Positions 63,298 to 64,000 of a DNA stretch of 64,000 nucleotides are shown here, piece after piece; within the stretch, counting starts at the first letter, position 1, and each line of letters opens with the position of its first letter. A model generated the notes under the pieces. That model was not told where the DNA came from and ran no database searches. It worked only from the letters and a program-made list of their open reading frames with translations. Location of the stretch: assembly GCF_015277515.1 (NCBI RefSeq), contig NZ_CP063767.1, forward strand, positions 1,054,001-1,118,000, written 5' to 3'. This DNA is from Thermophilibacter immobilis (GTDB lineage: Bacteria > Actinomycetota > Coriobacteriia > Coriobacteriales > Atopobiaceae). The position numbers and the translations under genes were made by a program.

Positions 63298-63300
63298 GTC

Positions 63301-64000
63301 CTACGAGGCGCGGCCCGTGAGGACGAGGGTCCGCGTGGCGAGCGCGGCCGCCACCTTGCGATGGCTTACGAGAATGACGGCGCGGCCCGCGCGCGCCTCG
63401 TCGAGCGCCCTGAGCACGGCCGCCTCGTTGAGGCTGTCCAGGTTACTCGTGGGCTCGTCGAGCAGGAGGATGGGGGCTTGCGAGAGAAGCGCGCGGCAGA
63501 GGCCCACACGCTGCCGTTCGCCGTCGGACAGGGGGCTCGCGCCCGCGCCGACGGGGGTGTCGAGCCCCCGGGGAAGCCGTGCCACCGTCGAGGCGAGCGC
63601 CGCAGCCGCAAGGGCGCGTTCGAGCTCGCCCTCGCTCGCGTCGGGGCGCGCGAGCATGAGGTTCTCGCGCAGCGTCGCGTCGAGGAGGTAGGTGTCCTGC
63701 GTCATGTATGCCTCGAGGGAGCGCAGCGCACCCGTGCCCAGGCGTCGGACGTCGCGGCCGGCCACCTCGACGGCCCCGTCGTCCACGTCCCAGAAGCGCA
63801 TGATCAGCCCCAGGAGCGTGGACTTCCCGACGCCGCTTCTTCCCACGACGCGCAGCACCTCGCCCGGGCGGACCGTCAGGCAGACGTCGCTCAGCACGTC
63901 CGCGCCGGCCTCGTAGGCAAACGAGACGTGCGCGACCTCCACGCTCGCCCGGGAACCCGGTCGCTCCCCCGGCTCCACGTCGCGCACGGCCGGCTCCTCA
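63301..64000 (-). CDS. ABC exporter ATP-binding domain, 5' part beyond window
   Basis: The visible 233 codons are a C-terminal ABC ATPase: VEVAHVSFAYEAGADVLSDV, Walker A GRSGVGKST, Q-loop YMTQDTYLLDATLRENL, signature LSDGERQR, Walker B ILLLDEPTSNLD and the His switch ILVSHRK. The frame is open to the right edge, so the membrane domain is presumably encoded upstream as in CydC/CydD-type or multidrug half exporters. The signature has Asp in place of the usual second Gly. The substrate is unknown. Confidence 0.88.
   Translation of the reverse strand, partial: EEPAVRDVEPGERPGSRASVEVAHVSFAYEAGADVLSDVCLTVRPGEVLRVVGRSGVGKSTLLGLIMRFWDVDDGAVEVAGRDVRRLGTGALRSLEAYMTQDTYLLDATLRENLMLARPDASEGELERALAAAALASTVARLPRGLDTPVGAGASPLSDGERQRVGLCRALLSQAPILLLDEPTSNLDSLNEAAVLRALDEARAGRAVILVSHRKVAAALATRTLVLTGRAS

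Overview
This is a high-GC, gene-dense stretch of a bacterial chromosome, best read as an actinobacterium of the class Coriobacteriia (Olsenella/Atopobium/Collinsella-like). That placement is inference from protein flavour, from CGAACNNNNGTTCG-type LexA boxes, from GarA/FtsR-like neighbours and from gene content; no rRNA or tRNA gene and no CRISPR array is visible to confirm it. Start codons include GTG and TTG, and many neighbours overlap as ATGA/GTGA/TGATG.

Left third (1-23.3 kb, mostly +): a housekeeping run of ftsK (cut by the window edge), a RodZ-like gene, yajQ, rimO, pgsA, pncC, recA, recX, rny, a MutL-like GHKL ATPase, spoVS, miaB, miaA and hflX. The order recalls the Bacillus spoIIIE-ymfM-pgsA-cinA-recA-rny-ymdB-spoVS-miaB-miaA region. 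It is followed by a damaged small membrane gene and an SOS/nucleotide block: lexA on the minus strand, a divergent LysM cell-division-inhibitor-like gene, nrdR and dut. LexA boxes lie before recA and between lexA and the LysM gene. Purine and uracil permeases and trxB follow.

Middle (23.3-46.4 kb, mostly minus): a ClC channel, an NlpC/P60 hydrolase, apt, FtsR-like and GarA-like genes, ridA, a GcvT-like gene and a second CDP-alcohol transferase; then a DUF1292 protein, a large flavin/Fe-S/FAD reductase, serCA facing an L-cysteine desulfidase, garR, two head-to-head gene remnants left by one deletion (glycerate kinase and aldo-keto reductase), a diaminopentanoate-dehydrogenase-like oxidoreductase, a BASS transporter, msrA, a pyroglutamyl peptidase with its DUF969/DUF979 transporter pair, and a MarR-controlled efflux pump.

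Right third (46.4-64 kb): a complete ECF transporter (fused double ATPase, EcfT, S component), a malate module (frameshifted LysR, malic or malolactic enzyme, 5'-truncated D-malate/tartrate dehydrogenase), a degenerate second copy of the ECF S-component 5' end, and an IS1595-family element with perfect 8-base target duplications inserted in that copy. An AraC regulator and a frameshifted ferrochelatase gene follow. The window ends with a six-gene iron and flavin redox operon (efeU, efeO, efeB, an FMN-binding protein, a membrane 4Fe-4S protein, apbE) and the 3' part of an ABC exporter gene.

Several genes carry single-base indels, some in short C/G runs (ferrochelatase, LysR, the 4Fe-4S gene, the small membrane gene). 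Either this genome is decaying locally or the assembly has homopolymer errors; the transposase shift is different because it sits on a canonical -1 slippery heptamer. The most interesting items are the iron/flavin operon, the possible programmed frameshift in the IS, the duplicated ECF promoter region with its palindromic operator, a ~68-base palindromic repeat family, and the MutL-like ATPase beside spoVS.
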